Positions 27,077 through 37,374 of a stretch of 64,000 nt of DNA are shown one piece after another. The DNA lies in assembly GCA_018350325.1 (NCBI GenBank), contig JAEVLN010000001.1, positions 857,501 through 921,500 of the forward strand, in the 5' to 3' direction. The translations under genes were made by a program, and so were the position numbers. Below the pieces are notes generated by a model, which saw nothing but the letters and a program-made list of their open reading frames with translations, was not told the DNA's origin and searched no databases. Numbering within the stretch: position 1 is the stretch's first letter; the number at the start of each line of letters is the position of its first letter. The DNA is from Globodera rostochiensis. Taxonomy: Eukaryota > Nematoda > Chromadorea > Rhabditida > Heteroderidae.

Positions 27077-27739
27077 CATAGTAACAACTTTTCGGCACCT
27101 TCACAAATTGATCTATCCTTTTTCCTTACAAATTCGTGTTCATTGAATGAGGATGATTCATTACATAATATTTATAAAGTTGTTGTTGTTATTGTTGTCT
27201 TCAGATTCATGTTGTTTAGAGCTTTAGTGAGATCCTTAATGGTTGTAGGGTTCTTCGATGTCTTTTTGCAAAACAAAATGTTTTGTCACTTCCATCCCCC
27301 GCTGCCTATAAATACCCTCCGCGCCCCATTCCCAGACCGTTGGCCTATATATATATATGTGCACCAGGTTAAGCCTAAGCCTAAGCCTAATTGTGTTTTG
27401 TCCAACTTATTTCGGATTTTCTCGCTCAATTTGAAGCGAATGCTCACACACCTTTGAAACACTTATTAAGCCCTCAATGTCCCTAATGACATTTTGTCAA
27501 AATTCAGTTTCATTTTTTTGATTAAACATTCAAATTCGGATTCTGGGCCCCAATCAATGCCAATGATGTTTTCTGTATATTTTCCGAGAATTGCGGAACA
27601 TTGAAATTGTTTTTGGCCCAATCTGAGGAACGCACGCGGACATTTTAATTTTCTGATTTTTTTGATTTTCCAAATTTTGTGGTTGTTAAAATTTTACAGA
27701 GACTCGCTTTATTTGACATATTTTCTTCTGCTGACAAAA
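27077..27739. other. Gene-free stretch with telomere-like repeat
   Basis: AT-rich intergenic DNA. A (TA)n tract at about 27347 is followed near 27370-27391 by three to four GCCTAA units, the complement of the nematode telomere repeat TTAGGC. No coding sequence recognised. Confidence 0.6.
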
Positions 27740-27907
27740 ATGGGGAACCCCCCTCCGATGCTTCCGCCTCCTCCTCCCCCGCCTCCGCCTCCTCCTCCGT
27801 CTGCGCCCGAGCCTACGTGCAGCATCGTTGAACACGGTAGTGGCGGTTACAGTGGTGGCGGTTACGTTAGTAGCGGTGGTGGCGGTGGCGATTGCAACAT
27901 TCTTTGA
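27740..27907 (+). CDS. Pro-rich/Gly-rich short protein or terminal exon
   Basis: ATG at 27740 opens a 55-codon frame: MGNPPPML, a run of 12 prolines, SAPEPTCSIVEHGSGG, then Gly/Ser/Tyr repeats and the end GGGGGDCNIL. The same tail is present in copy 2 (minus strand near 24905-25010) with five GYGSG-type repeats, so the reading frame is kept while the repeat number varies, which favours real coding. It could be the last exon of a longer gene, since the sequence is open upstream to 27662. It converges on the zinc-finger gene. The composition resembles extracellular glycine-rich or cuticle-associated nematode proteins, but the function cannot be assigned. Confidence 0.4.
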   Translation: MGNPPPMLPPPPPPPPPPPPSAPEPTCSIVEHGSGGYSGGGYVSSGGGGGDCNIL

Positions 27908-28666
27908 ATGCGATGAGTGTTAAGAACAAATTGAGCGCGACTGTGTTGCTCTGAGATGAACTGTTGATTGATCTATTAATTTTATGATGATTTCATCAAT
28001 CAATTTTTGATTGCTAATCTTATGAGATTGATCAGAAAAAAAAATTTCTTGTTGGGCAACGGTGATGATCAGGAGAATTGATCTATTAATTTTATGATAA
28101 TCATCAATCAATTTTTGATTGCCGACCTACAACATATTAATCTTATGAGGTTGATCAGAAGTAAAATTTCTTGAGGCAACTTGATCAAGAATTTCCGAAC
28201 CATTGGTTCTCGAGTCGAGAAGTTTCTCGGTTTTTTGGTTCTCGGTCTCGTTTCGGATGTGATTTCTTGGTCTCGAACCTCGGGGGTCATTTCTCAGTCT
28301 CGAAATCTCGGTAAATTTCAAGTCTCGAACATCCCCTACTATTATTACCCAGACAAACAATGATAGCATTACGCCAACCTGCTAAAAACTTGTGCCATTT
28401 TGATGGTCCATCGATCGATTGCTTTATCAACAAAATGAGAGATGTTGAGGCTGATAATTAGGGCCCGCATTTTAGGCCCTAAAATCCCGAATAGGCAATA
28501 AAAATTTGTCCCAAATTGAAACATTTTACGCAAAAATGCCATTTTTAGAGCTTCTTTCTTCAAAGCATAAGTACAACAACAACAACAAAAAATAGGTAAA
28601 GCCCTTAAAATCCGGGCCCTATTGATAAATAATAAAAGCAAAAAGAGACAAAAAAACAGTTACTGA

Positions 28667-31600
28667 TCATCCAAGGCCGAACAGCTCGACGGCACGAGCT
28701 CGAATTTTGGCCATTTTCTCGGGTAAATCGGCCAAAGAAACGTGCGCTTTTGATGGAAGCAACAGTTTCGGGTGCTGTTTTTTAATGTGCTGAATGCTAA
28801 TGCGAGGGCCGTTGAATGCGGACATGAACTCTTTGTTGCACACCGGGCACATGTACAAGCACAGCTTCAGGTGCCTAAATGTGAAAGGGATACCTTGTAC
28901 ATAGAAGGAGGGGGAGCGGATGGGGGGGGGGGGGGGACGGCACGGCGCCAAACTGTCCGGATCCGGGGAGTGAACGGCACGGCGCCAAACTATCCCTGAC
29001 GGATCCGGGGGGGGGAGAAATGGCACGGCGCCAAAACGGCCGCGCCAAACTGTCCGAGGGAAGGGGGGGGGATCAATTTGCGACTTTTTGCCAACAAATT
29101 GGCTCTTTTTAGTCAAATACCCAAGAATTCTGACTTCACATTCGTGTGATGCAGTCGGGAAGCGTCTGAGTTTGGCAAAAATTCATCGCATTCTGCGCAC
29201 TGCACTTTTGACAACGTTTTGAACCGTTTGGCACACCCGCCACCGTTCTGTTGTTGTCCGGCCACGACGGGTTCCGTTTTGATATTCTCAAATTTTGCCT
29301 CTACAAGTTTGACGGGTGGAGGGTCATTCGACGCTAAAAGCGACATTTAAGTAATGTTGAACGCGTACAGCTTCTTCCTACTTACAAATTAGTGCGGGTG
29401 GAATGCCACCGACGTTGGCATGCTGCATTGATGTCGATGGTACGACGGCACTGGTGCTGTTTGTGCCAACAGCTGCAGCAGTTGCTAATGTACTGCTTGA
29501 AGATGTTGGTGGGTGAGTGTTGCCGGCGCTTATCGAACCAGGAACGGGCGCGAAAACCTTAGGCATTATTTGAAAAATTTGCTAACTGTCCCAAATGCAG
29601 AGGGCGGATTTATATGCACCAAAAATGGCACATTTTTAACAATTTTTTACCCAAAATATGCTTCAAAATAGGGTTAAACCCCCGACCCCCCGACCCCGAA
29701 CCCAAAAAAAGGGGTCGTCCCCGACCCCGACATTGCCAACCCAGACCCCGACTTTCCCGCCCCCGAGGGGTCGAGGCTCAACCCTACTTCAAAATATAAA
29801 AATTTCGTTTTTTATTGTTGTTAAACAAATTTGAGTCAAAGTGTGCCAAAATGGGCGGATTTTTTCACCCATTTGCCTATTTTACGAAAAGTCAAAGTGT
29901 CCTTTCACAATGCCGGTTGGCATGTTGCGCTGTTCACCTTGTTTTGGCATTTTAAGGTGTTTAACAAAAAATAAAAACAAATTTTTCTCAGATTGAATGA
30001 ATGGTTTTAAAAACTAGGAAAGTACCGGTATGTCCGAATCGGAAGCATCAAATTAATTAAATATAATTTAAAATTAATCCAATAATTAGTTTTCTGATTT
30101 TCCCCACCTCATTCATCACACAATCGTGCAAAGCTTTTTCAATAGCATAAAAATTCTGTTGTTGTTTTGGAACGGACAGTGAGAGGTGACCACCACCACC
30201 ACCACCGACGTTGTTGCTGTTGTTGTTGGGTCCAGTGAACGCGTTCAATTGCTAAAAATTAAAGTATTTTGGCTTTAAGCAAAAGTAATAAAACAAAAAC
30301 AAATTAATTTTCTTTTAATTTTCGTTGTTTGCCCACCTTGGCAAAGCTTTGCAGAATTGTCGACGGCCCCCCGTCGGCGGCGGCGGTGGCGGTGGCGGAT
30401 GGGTCGGGATGAGTTTGGCGCGGCCGGTTTGGTGCCGAAAAGTTTTAAAACAATTAATTAATTAGTTTTTGTTAATTGACTAATTTGGTATCATTCGAAA
30501 GCCCCATGTCTGTAGATGCTATAGCAAAAAAGAGCTAGACGATTCGACTTAAACAAAGAAAGGGCGCGACAAGTTGGCACAAAAAATGGCAATTTCCGCA
30601 CGTTTTTAAGGTTGGGTTGGCACCCCGCCCCGATGTCGGGGTTGAAAATTGCGGGGTCGGGGTTTTTCCGGGGGATGGGACTGTCGGGGTCGGGGTTTTC
30701 CCGGGGGATGGGACTGTCGGGGTCGGGGTTTTTCGTTTTTTCCGGGGGGTGGGATTGTCGGGGTCGGGGTTTTTCCGGGGGGTGGGATTGTCGGGGTCGG
30801 GGTTTTTCCGGGGGGCGGGATTGTCGGGGTCGGGGTTTTTCCGGGGGGTGGGATTGTCGGGGTCGGGGTCGTCGGGATCGGGGTTTTTCCGGGGGGTGGG
30901 ATTGTCGGGGTCGGGGTTTTTCCGGGGGGCGGGATTGTCGGGGTCGGGGTTGTCGGGGTTTTTCCGGGGGGTGGGATTGTCGGGGTCGGGGTCGTCGGGA
31001 TCGGGGTTTTTCCGGGGGATGGGACTGCCGGGGTCGAGATTTTTCGGGGTGGGATTGTCGGGGTTTTTAAAACTCCAAATTTTAATGGTCAAAGTCAAGC
31101 GCCACCCGGAAAATTTTACAAAAATCAGCAATCTTTGTTCAGAATGCAGAAATTCAATTTCATTTTTTTGCGCGCATTAGTTAAAAATATTTAAAATTTA
31201 TTTAAAATGTTCATTTAATGAGGGAGCGCATGTGACTAGGTTGCCGGGCCGAGGTGCCAACCCTAGTTTTAAGCTTATAACTTTTTTGAGAAAAGACAAA
31301 TCGCTTAGCTTTCGCTTGATCAAAGGTTCAACACATGGAGAGCTTCCGAATGATGCCAATTTTGTTGGATTTACTTTCCGAATGACTGAGTTATGACTGA
31401 TCGTGCCACAACGGCCGGCTCCAAACTGTCCGGCGGATCCGCCGCCGTCGGAAGTGTTCATGACGGGCTGCTGCTGTTGCTTTTGCTCCTGGCGCTCATT
31501 AATTGAGGAGCTTAGGGACGGAAGTGGCGACGCACTTTTGGCAGTGTCGGCGGGCGCGGGACGTTTGGGGCCCGCCGTTTGAGCCCCAAGGCCTTTTTTC

Positions 31601-33891
31601 ACTTTCACTGAGGCGCTTAGGTACGGAAGTGGCGACGCATTTTTGGCAGTGTCGGCGGGCGCGGGACGTTTGGGCCCCGCCGGCTGGGCCCCAAGGCCTT
31701 TTTTCACTTTCACTGAGGCGCTTAGGGACGGAAGTGGCGACGCACTTTTGGCAGTGTCGGCAGGCGCGGGACGTTTGGGGCCCGCCGGCTGGGCCCCAAG
31801 GCCTTTTTTCACTTTCACACCTTACAATGTTAATTATGTAAATCATTGATTTAGGGCCCATTTTTTACATCAATATATTTTTTATAGTATTTTTTAATGT
31901 CAAATTCAATTGGAAAAAACCCCTGTTGGCGGAAGTGTTCATAAGAGGCTGTTGCTCATCGTGCTCACTAATTGAGGAGTTTAGGGACGGAAGTGGCGAT
32001 GCACTTTGGGGAGGAGAACATTGGGGGGCATTGTTGGCAGACTTAAAAATTGAGAGTAAAAATTAAAAAAAAAAAACATTAAAATTCGATTAGAATTTTA
32101 GAACACTTTTATTTTATTTTAAATTTTAGATGACAATACAAAGTTTTTATTTCTCAAAATTTTTGGTTGGACGAAATCACAAAACCATAGGGGGGACGCT
32201 GGTCCCCGACCAACTCTAATGGATAATCGGCGATACGGCTTGTCCTTATGTTTCGAATTTTCAGACAATTTTAATTATATTTTATGTAATATTTAAATTT
32301 AATACTAATTAAATTAATATTTAAATTTTGGCCCGTTGGGCAAAATTCTGCAGTTTTTCGACTAATTTCCTTAACAAATCCTATCAAAATTTCAAAAAAT
32401 TAGCCCGGCGGCGCGCACCCTCCCCCCCTCCCCCTTTACCCACAAAAATATTTTAGAAAATTTTTACTTGACAAAATTCCGATCTTTAAGGGGGGAAGGG
32501 GAGGGCATTTTACCCAAAACTTCGGGCATTTTTACCCGAAGCTCGAAGTTCAGCCGAAGTTTCGCGAAGCTCGATGCTCGAAGCCGAAGTTTTGCCCAGC
32601 TCTGTCGGCGACGATCTGCTGATGGCGGCGGCACGGTCAAAGGGTGCCGTGCCAAATTGTTCCATTGTCGGCACTTGTCAAAGACATACTGGCAAAGCTC
32701 CTTCAAAAAAGTGTTCTCGGCGTTCTGAAATTATGCAAAACAAATGCCATCTCTATTTATCTTAAATCATTTTTTTGTACTAAAGTTTATGGTGCCCTTT
32801 CAATGTTCATTTTGTTACTACATGCTAATAACAGCCCCCTGTCCCTCCCGGGGGGACCAACCCTAAAACCCTAATTACAGGCCGAGGATCCTCGGTTCCC
32901 TGCTCCCCCTCCCCCGCCGGGGACCAACCCTAAAACCCTAATTACAGGCGGGGATCTCCGGTCCCCCCCCGCCGGGGACTAACCCTAATTACAGTCCAGA
33001 GATCCCCTGTCCCCTGTCCCCCTCCCCCCGGGGAGACCAACCCTAATTACAGTCCAGCGATCCCCTGTCCCCTCCCCCCGCCGGGGACCAACCCTAAAAC
33101 CCTAATTACAGGCGGGGATCTCCGGTCCCCCCCCCCCCGCCGGGGACTAACCCTAATTACAGTCCAGCGATCCCCTGTCCCCTCCCCCCGCCGGGGACCA
33201 ACCCTAAAACCCTAATTACAGGCGGGGACCTCCGGTCCCCCCCCCGCCGGGGACTAACCCTAATTACAGTCCAGCGATCCCCTGTCCCCTCCCCCGCCGG
33301 GGACCAACCCTAAAACCCTAATTACAGGCGGGGATCTCCGGTCCCCGCCCCCCCGCCGGGGACTAACCCTAATTACAGGCGGGGATCCCTGTCCCCTCCC
33401 CCCGGGGAGACCAACCCTAATTACAGTCCAGCGATCCCCTGTCCCCTCCCCCCGCCGGGGACCAACCCTAAAACCCTAATTACAGGCGGGGATCTCCGGT
33501 CCCCCCCCCCGCCGGGGACTAACCCTAATTACAGTCCAGAGATCCCCTGTCCCCCTCCCCCCGGGGGGTACCAACCCTAATTACAGTCCAGCGATCCCCT
33601 GTCCCCCTCTCCCCGGGGGGTACCAACCCTAATGTAATTACAACTCACGTAAAGAGTGAGCTGGTAATGCATTGACTGTTGGCTGTGTTGTACCAATTCA
33701 GCGGGAGAAATTGCGGCAAAATCGCATTGACTGCATTTGTGTGGTCGATAATTTAAGTGGCCATAAATGTGCAAAAGGAGGTCCTCGGCACTGAACAGAC
33801 GCGCGACGGCATCTGCCGATGGACAACCATTGGCATTGGCACAAAGCTGACATCGAATCAAATTGTTGTTATTGTTGTTGTTGTTATTCAT
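28667..33891 (-). CDS. C2H2 zinc-finger protein, probable transcription factor
   Basis: Nine exons with matching phase: 33891-33649, 32724-32635, 32041-31921, 31820-31375, about 30430-30337, 30251-30108, 29581-29386, 29333-29135, 28874-28667; about 575 residues. Exon 1 starts with a run of Asn and has two fingers (CQLC to HIYGH; CSQC-X12-H-X5-H). Exons 3-4 carry repeats of SASPLPSL and KVKKGLGAQPAGPKRPAPA. Exon 6 has a Gly run and SVPKQQQNFYAIEKALHDC. Splicing exon 8 to exon 9 completes a finger (CAEC-X12-H-X5-H), followed by CPVC-X16-H-X4-H and the end LPEKMAKIRARAVELFGLG. This zinc-ligand geometry across a junction supports the model. The start could instead be an internal exon or a trans-splice site (TATTTTAG just upstream). 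The acceptor of exon 5 is unresolved. Exons 7-9 were copied to 3667-5734 and 24141-25990. Probably nuclear and DNA-binding; targets unknown. Confidence 0.75.
29669..29786. mobile_element. hAT-like MITE, CCCCGACC type, in intron 6 of the zinc-finger gene
   Basis: 118 bp from TAGGGTTAAAC to GGCTCAACCCTA, with an interior of CCCCGACCCC motifs. It is flanked by perfect 8-bp repeats CTTCAAAA (29661-29668 and 29787-29794). The duplicated copy at 3667-5734 lacks it at the matching place, so it inserted after the duplication. Confidence 0.88.
30608..31266. repeat. 33-bp GTCGGGG minisatellite inside a possible MITE
   Basis: About 12 copies of a 33-bp unit (ends GGATTGTCGGGGTCGGGG, with TTTTTCCGGGGGG) at 30650-31066 (for example 30752, 30785, 30818). 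GGTTGGGTTGGCACC near 30610 and GGTGCCAACCCTAG at 31253-31266 look like inverted ends related to the TAGGGTTG-type elements. It lies in the intron between exons 4 and 5 of the zinc-finger gene. Open frames on both strands are by-products. Confidence 0.75.
31505..31820 (-). repeat. 117-bp coding tandem repeat in exon 4 of the zinc-finger gene
   Basis: Three copies of a 117-bp unit keep the frame (39 residues: VKVKKGLGAQPAGPKRPAPA, then DTAKSASPLPSLSAS). Exon 3 (32041-31921) contains a diverged single copy of the SASPLPSL region, followed by QQPLMNTS like QQPVMNTS after the repeats, so an exon was first duplicated and then internally amplified. Confidence 0.8.
32826..33640. repeat. 110-bp CG-rich tandem array in intron 1 of the zinc-finger gene
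   Basis: About seven units near 110 bp (CCTAATTACAGGCGGGG at 33101 and 33211). Each has two half-units, one with GCGATCCCCTGTCCCCT and one with GATCTCCGG, separated by CCGCCGGGGACTAACC-type joints. Paralogous to 21600-21950. The array abuts the exon 1 donor at 33649. Confidence 0.9.
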
Positions 33892-34407
33892 TTTCTAAAA
33901 TAGGATGCAATTTTAATTTGTTTTTAAAATGTTGTTGAAACTTGCGAGTTTTTACAACAATTACAAAAATTTGGCTACAGTACCCCCCGGGGTGAGGGAC
34001 GTCCGGTCGACATGGAATTGTTCAACCAAGCTCTTAACTCCCCGGGGGGAAAGTCGGAGAGCTTAGAGTCAAAAAGCGATTCTGTAGAGCATTTTGTGGG
34101 CTACTTATCCGTAAGAAAAACTTTCTAAGCCCTCAGGGATTTTTTTTTGTCCAAAATGACCCCCCATTTTCAATGTATTTTGGGGGGTCTTCGGATCTCC
34201 ATCAAGGAAGCGTCTCTGATCAATTTAGTGCAATTGTCTGTTTTTGATCAGTATCCAAAGTTGAGCCCTCAGGGATTTTTTTTTGGATTTTTGATCCAAC
34301 AGAATATTTTTGATAAATTCATTCTGTTCAAAGAGTTTTTTCCGCTCAAACTTTTGGCTTTGTAGCTGTTTGTCCACTTTCAAACTACGCAATTCTACTG
34401 GACAAAT
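33892..34407. other. Gene-free stretch upstream of the zinc-finger gene
   Basis: Contains two palindromic CCCCCGGGG-type motifs (about 33984 and 34042) and a repeated CCCTCAGGGATTTTTTTT motif (34131 and 34266). No coding sequence recognised. Any promoter of the zinc-finger gene would lie here. Confidence 0.4.
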
Positions 34408-34640
34408 TAGGGTTGAGCCCCGACCCCTCGGGGGCGGGAAAGTCGGGGTCGGGGTTTTTGTCCCCGACCAAAAAAGTCGGGGTTCAGGGTTTTTCCCAGA
34501 CAAAACCCCGAAAAATTCAAAAAAGTCGGAGTCAGGGACAAAAACCCCGACTAAAAAAAGTCGGGGTTCGGAGTTTTTTCCCAGCCAAAACCCCGAAAAA
34601 TTCAAAAAAAGTCGGGGTTCGGGGACGGGGCTCAACCCTA
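34408..34640. mobile_element. hAT-like MITE, CCCCGACC type
   Basis: 233 bp from TAGGGTTGAGCCCCGAC to GGGGCTCAACCCTA. The interior repeats AAAAAGTCGGGGTT and ACAAAAACCCCGAC. Flanks GGACAAAT (34400-34407) and GGACAAAA (34641-34648) match at 7 of 8 positions. Confidence 0.85.
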
Positions 34641-34929
34641 GGACAAAATGTGCTAACATTTATTCCCCCGGGGGCACAACAGAGCTTCACACAAATGCGT
34701 AAAAAAGCCAATAGATCATATCGATCGGTTTACCGCTTGCAACTAAATTTTTTGCTTGTTGTTCAAAGACTTTACCAATCGATTCGATTCCTCTCTAAGG
34801 CTAACGCACACAAAATCTGAAGAAAAAAAAATGTTTGCGCGGAAGCAACTATGAAAAAAAAGTCCTCAAAGTTGGGCCAAAAATCATAGGGGGGGGGGCT
34901 TGGTCAAATTTGTAGAAATATTTTTTTTT

Positions 34930-35290
34930 GTTTAGTAGAGTAGGTCGGGACCGGGATTTTTGGGGAACACTCGGGATCGGGATTGAGAAAATTAAAAAAA
35001 ACCGAGATTTTATAAATGAATCAAATCCCGGTCAAAAAACCCGGGAATAATGGTCAAAAACAAAGATTGTCACTTTTGAAAAAACCCCCCGGCATTTTAT
35101 AAGGGGGAAATTCAGTCCCAAAATTGGAGACTTCAGTACCAGTCCCGGTCCCGGCCCACTCTAGTCTAAAGTATGGTAAGACGGGACCGGGACCAGTACT
35201 GAAATGGTTTTTTCCAAAAACGTTTTTTTTTGAGTCCCGGTCCCGGTTTTTCCCAAAAGTCCCGGTCCCGGCCTACTCTAGTCCTAAAGA
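34930..35290. mobile_element. TCCCGG-type inverted-repeat elements
   Basis: Two adjoining segments. The first runs from TAGAGTAGGTCGGGACCGGG (about 34938) to TCCCGGTCCCGGCCCACTCTA (about 35163). The second, to about 35283, ends TCCCGGCCTACTCTA. Interiors are GGGACCGGGA and TCCCGGTC motifs. Same design as the other MITEs here with a different core repeat. Target duplications are not clear. Confidence 0.65.
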
Positions 35291-35837
35291 TATGTTTTTA
35301 TACATTGATGTACGGGATTACGAATTTGTCAACCATTTTGTTGGTGATAAATTTTGAATTTCTCTGATTTAATTTTGTTAAAAGATTTGCACTCAAAATA
35401 TTACACATTATTATTCCCCGGGGGTATCATAAATGGGTGTGAATAACCCAACCATCCCCCCCCCCACATAAATTGTCCCCGGAATTCCATTTTCTTTTTC
35501 TTCAAAAACTACTAAAAACAAAACGATGTGACGGGGACTACTCTCTGTTCATTTTTGCCCGTCCATCTTCTGATCAGCCCCCCCCCCCCTCCCCGACACA
35601 TAAATGGGACTGGGGCTTCATCAAATTCGCTTTTCCCATGCTAAAAGTGGTGATGAGTGTACATTTGGCCCCCAATCTTCTGCTAATGTTCACACATAAA
35701 TTAAATTAATCGGAAAAAAATAATTAAGCCATAAAATGATTTGTTCGTTATATAGCAAAGTTAAAATTATTCGTTGGTTTTGGCCATTTCTTTAAGCTTT
35801 CAATCTTGGCTTTTGAGCTTCTTAAGGACAGGAATTT

Positions 35838-36210
35838 AAAATGATTTGTTATACAAGAATTTAAAATGTTTAAATGATTTGTTACAAATTTAAAATGATT
35901 TGTTCATTATACAGAAATTTAAAATGATTTGTTGAATTTAAAATGTTTAAATGATTTTTTACAAATTTAAAATGATTTGTTCATTATACAGAAATTTAAA
36001 ATGATTTGTTGAATTTAAAATGTTTAAATGATTTTTTACAAATTTAAAATGATTTGTTCATTATACAGAAATTTAAAATGATTTGTTGAATTTAAAATGT
36101 TTAAATGATTTTTTACAAATTTAAAATGATTTGTTCATTAGACAGAAATTTAAAATGATTTGTTGAATTTAAAATGTTTAAATGATTTGTTATACAGAAA
36201 TTTAAAATGA
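35838..36210. repeat. 77-bp AT-rich tandem repeat
   Basis: About five units of AATGATTTGTTGAATTTAAA plus related ATTTAAAATG motifs. GTTGAATTTA recurs at 35931, 36008 and 36085, a 77-bp period. Non-coding. Confidence 0.9.
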
Positions 36211-36862
36211 TTTCGTTAACAGAAATTTTTAAAAAGGTACATAAATATTTTAAATGAAAAAGATGTGTTCAAAATAAGTGGCCTTTGAGATGATAGAAAG
36301 CAGTGTTTGTTTGTTTATTTCGTTTCGTTGGCCAATTCTTAGATTGAATTATTTCAACAAAAATCATTTAAAATAGAAAAGAAAGTTTTAATTTTATTTT
36401 ATTTATACAAACACAAAATAATTCTTTAAAAGATTAATTTACATAAACTACTCCAAAAAATCTTCAGGATATAATTCAAACAAATGTATGGATTTATTTT
36501 AATTTTTTAACGATTTATGAAGGAGCAGTAAAAGATCAAGACTAATTACTTGTTTTTGATTTTCTCAATTTTGATCAGACTTCTCCCCAGGGGTGATCGG
36601 AAATTAAATTCCTTGGGAATTTTGAATTTTTGCGTTCTCCGGCCAAGTTTCGGTTATTCCGTACATTTCCAAAATCTTTGCCTCTTTCTTCTGTGCCGGA
36701 GCTTGGGAGAAAATTTGTAGTAAATAACAGTCGAAAAGTGGCATCGATTTTATTAGATTTAATTACAGTAAATAGATAAATCAAAAAATTAAATTAAAAA
36801 GGAGAACATTGACACAAGAAAAAAAAAATCAAAGTTTTACATTTTTAAATTGATGCCGACGA

Positions 36863-37060
36863 CCTAAAAAAATTTCGGGAATCGGAATTCCGGGGTCTCA
36901 AAATTTTTCGGGAATCGGAACTCCGAGGCCTAAAAAAATTTCGGGAATCGGAATTCCGGGGTCTCAAAATTTTTCGGGAATCGGAACTCCGAGGCCTAAA
37001 AAATTTCGGGAATCGGAATTCCGGGGTCTCAAAATTTTTCATAAACCGGAGGAACCGAAT
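36863..37060. repeat. 66-bp tandem repeat, GGAATCGGAATTCCGG
   Basis: Three units with TTTCGGGAATCGGAATTCCG and GGAATCGGAACTCCGAGG, ending in AATTTCGACCATCCCTG. The CATCCCTG end is like a hAT-type terminal repeat, so this may be another element with an expanded core. Confidence 0.7.
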
Positions 37061-37374
37061 TTCGACCATCCCTGTCCCCTATGCTTTTTTGGCCAACTTA
37101 ATTTGGTAGTAACTTTTTTCAATGTGCTTATTTGAATCAATTTTTAGCAGTATTTTTGATTGGAAAATGTGAATTTTTGGGGGTGAATAGTGCTCATCTT
37201 TTTTAAGGGGCATTGACCGCAAGTCTTCACTTCCCTCAGTCGCGCATTCGTCGCCCGACTTGCTTTCTTAATTCGAAATTTTTATTTTTATTCAATATGC
37301 ACATTTAAACAAAACAAAAAATCAAATGTCGCGCGGTTCACCAACAATCATTTTGTGTGGAATAAAATCGTTTT

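Noticed and set aside
30535..31194. Five overlapping Gly- or Pro-rich frames
   Set aside because: They are by-products of the 33-bp GTCGGGG repeat within an intron.
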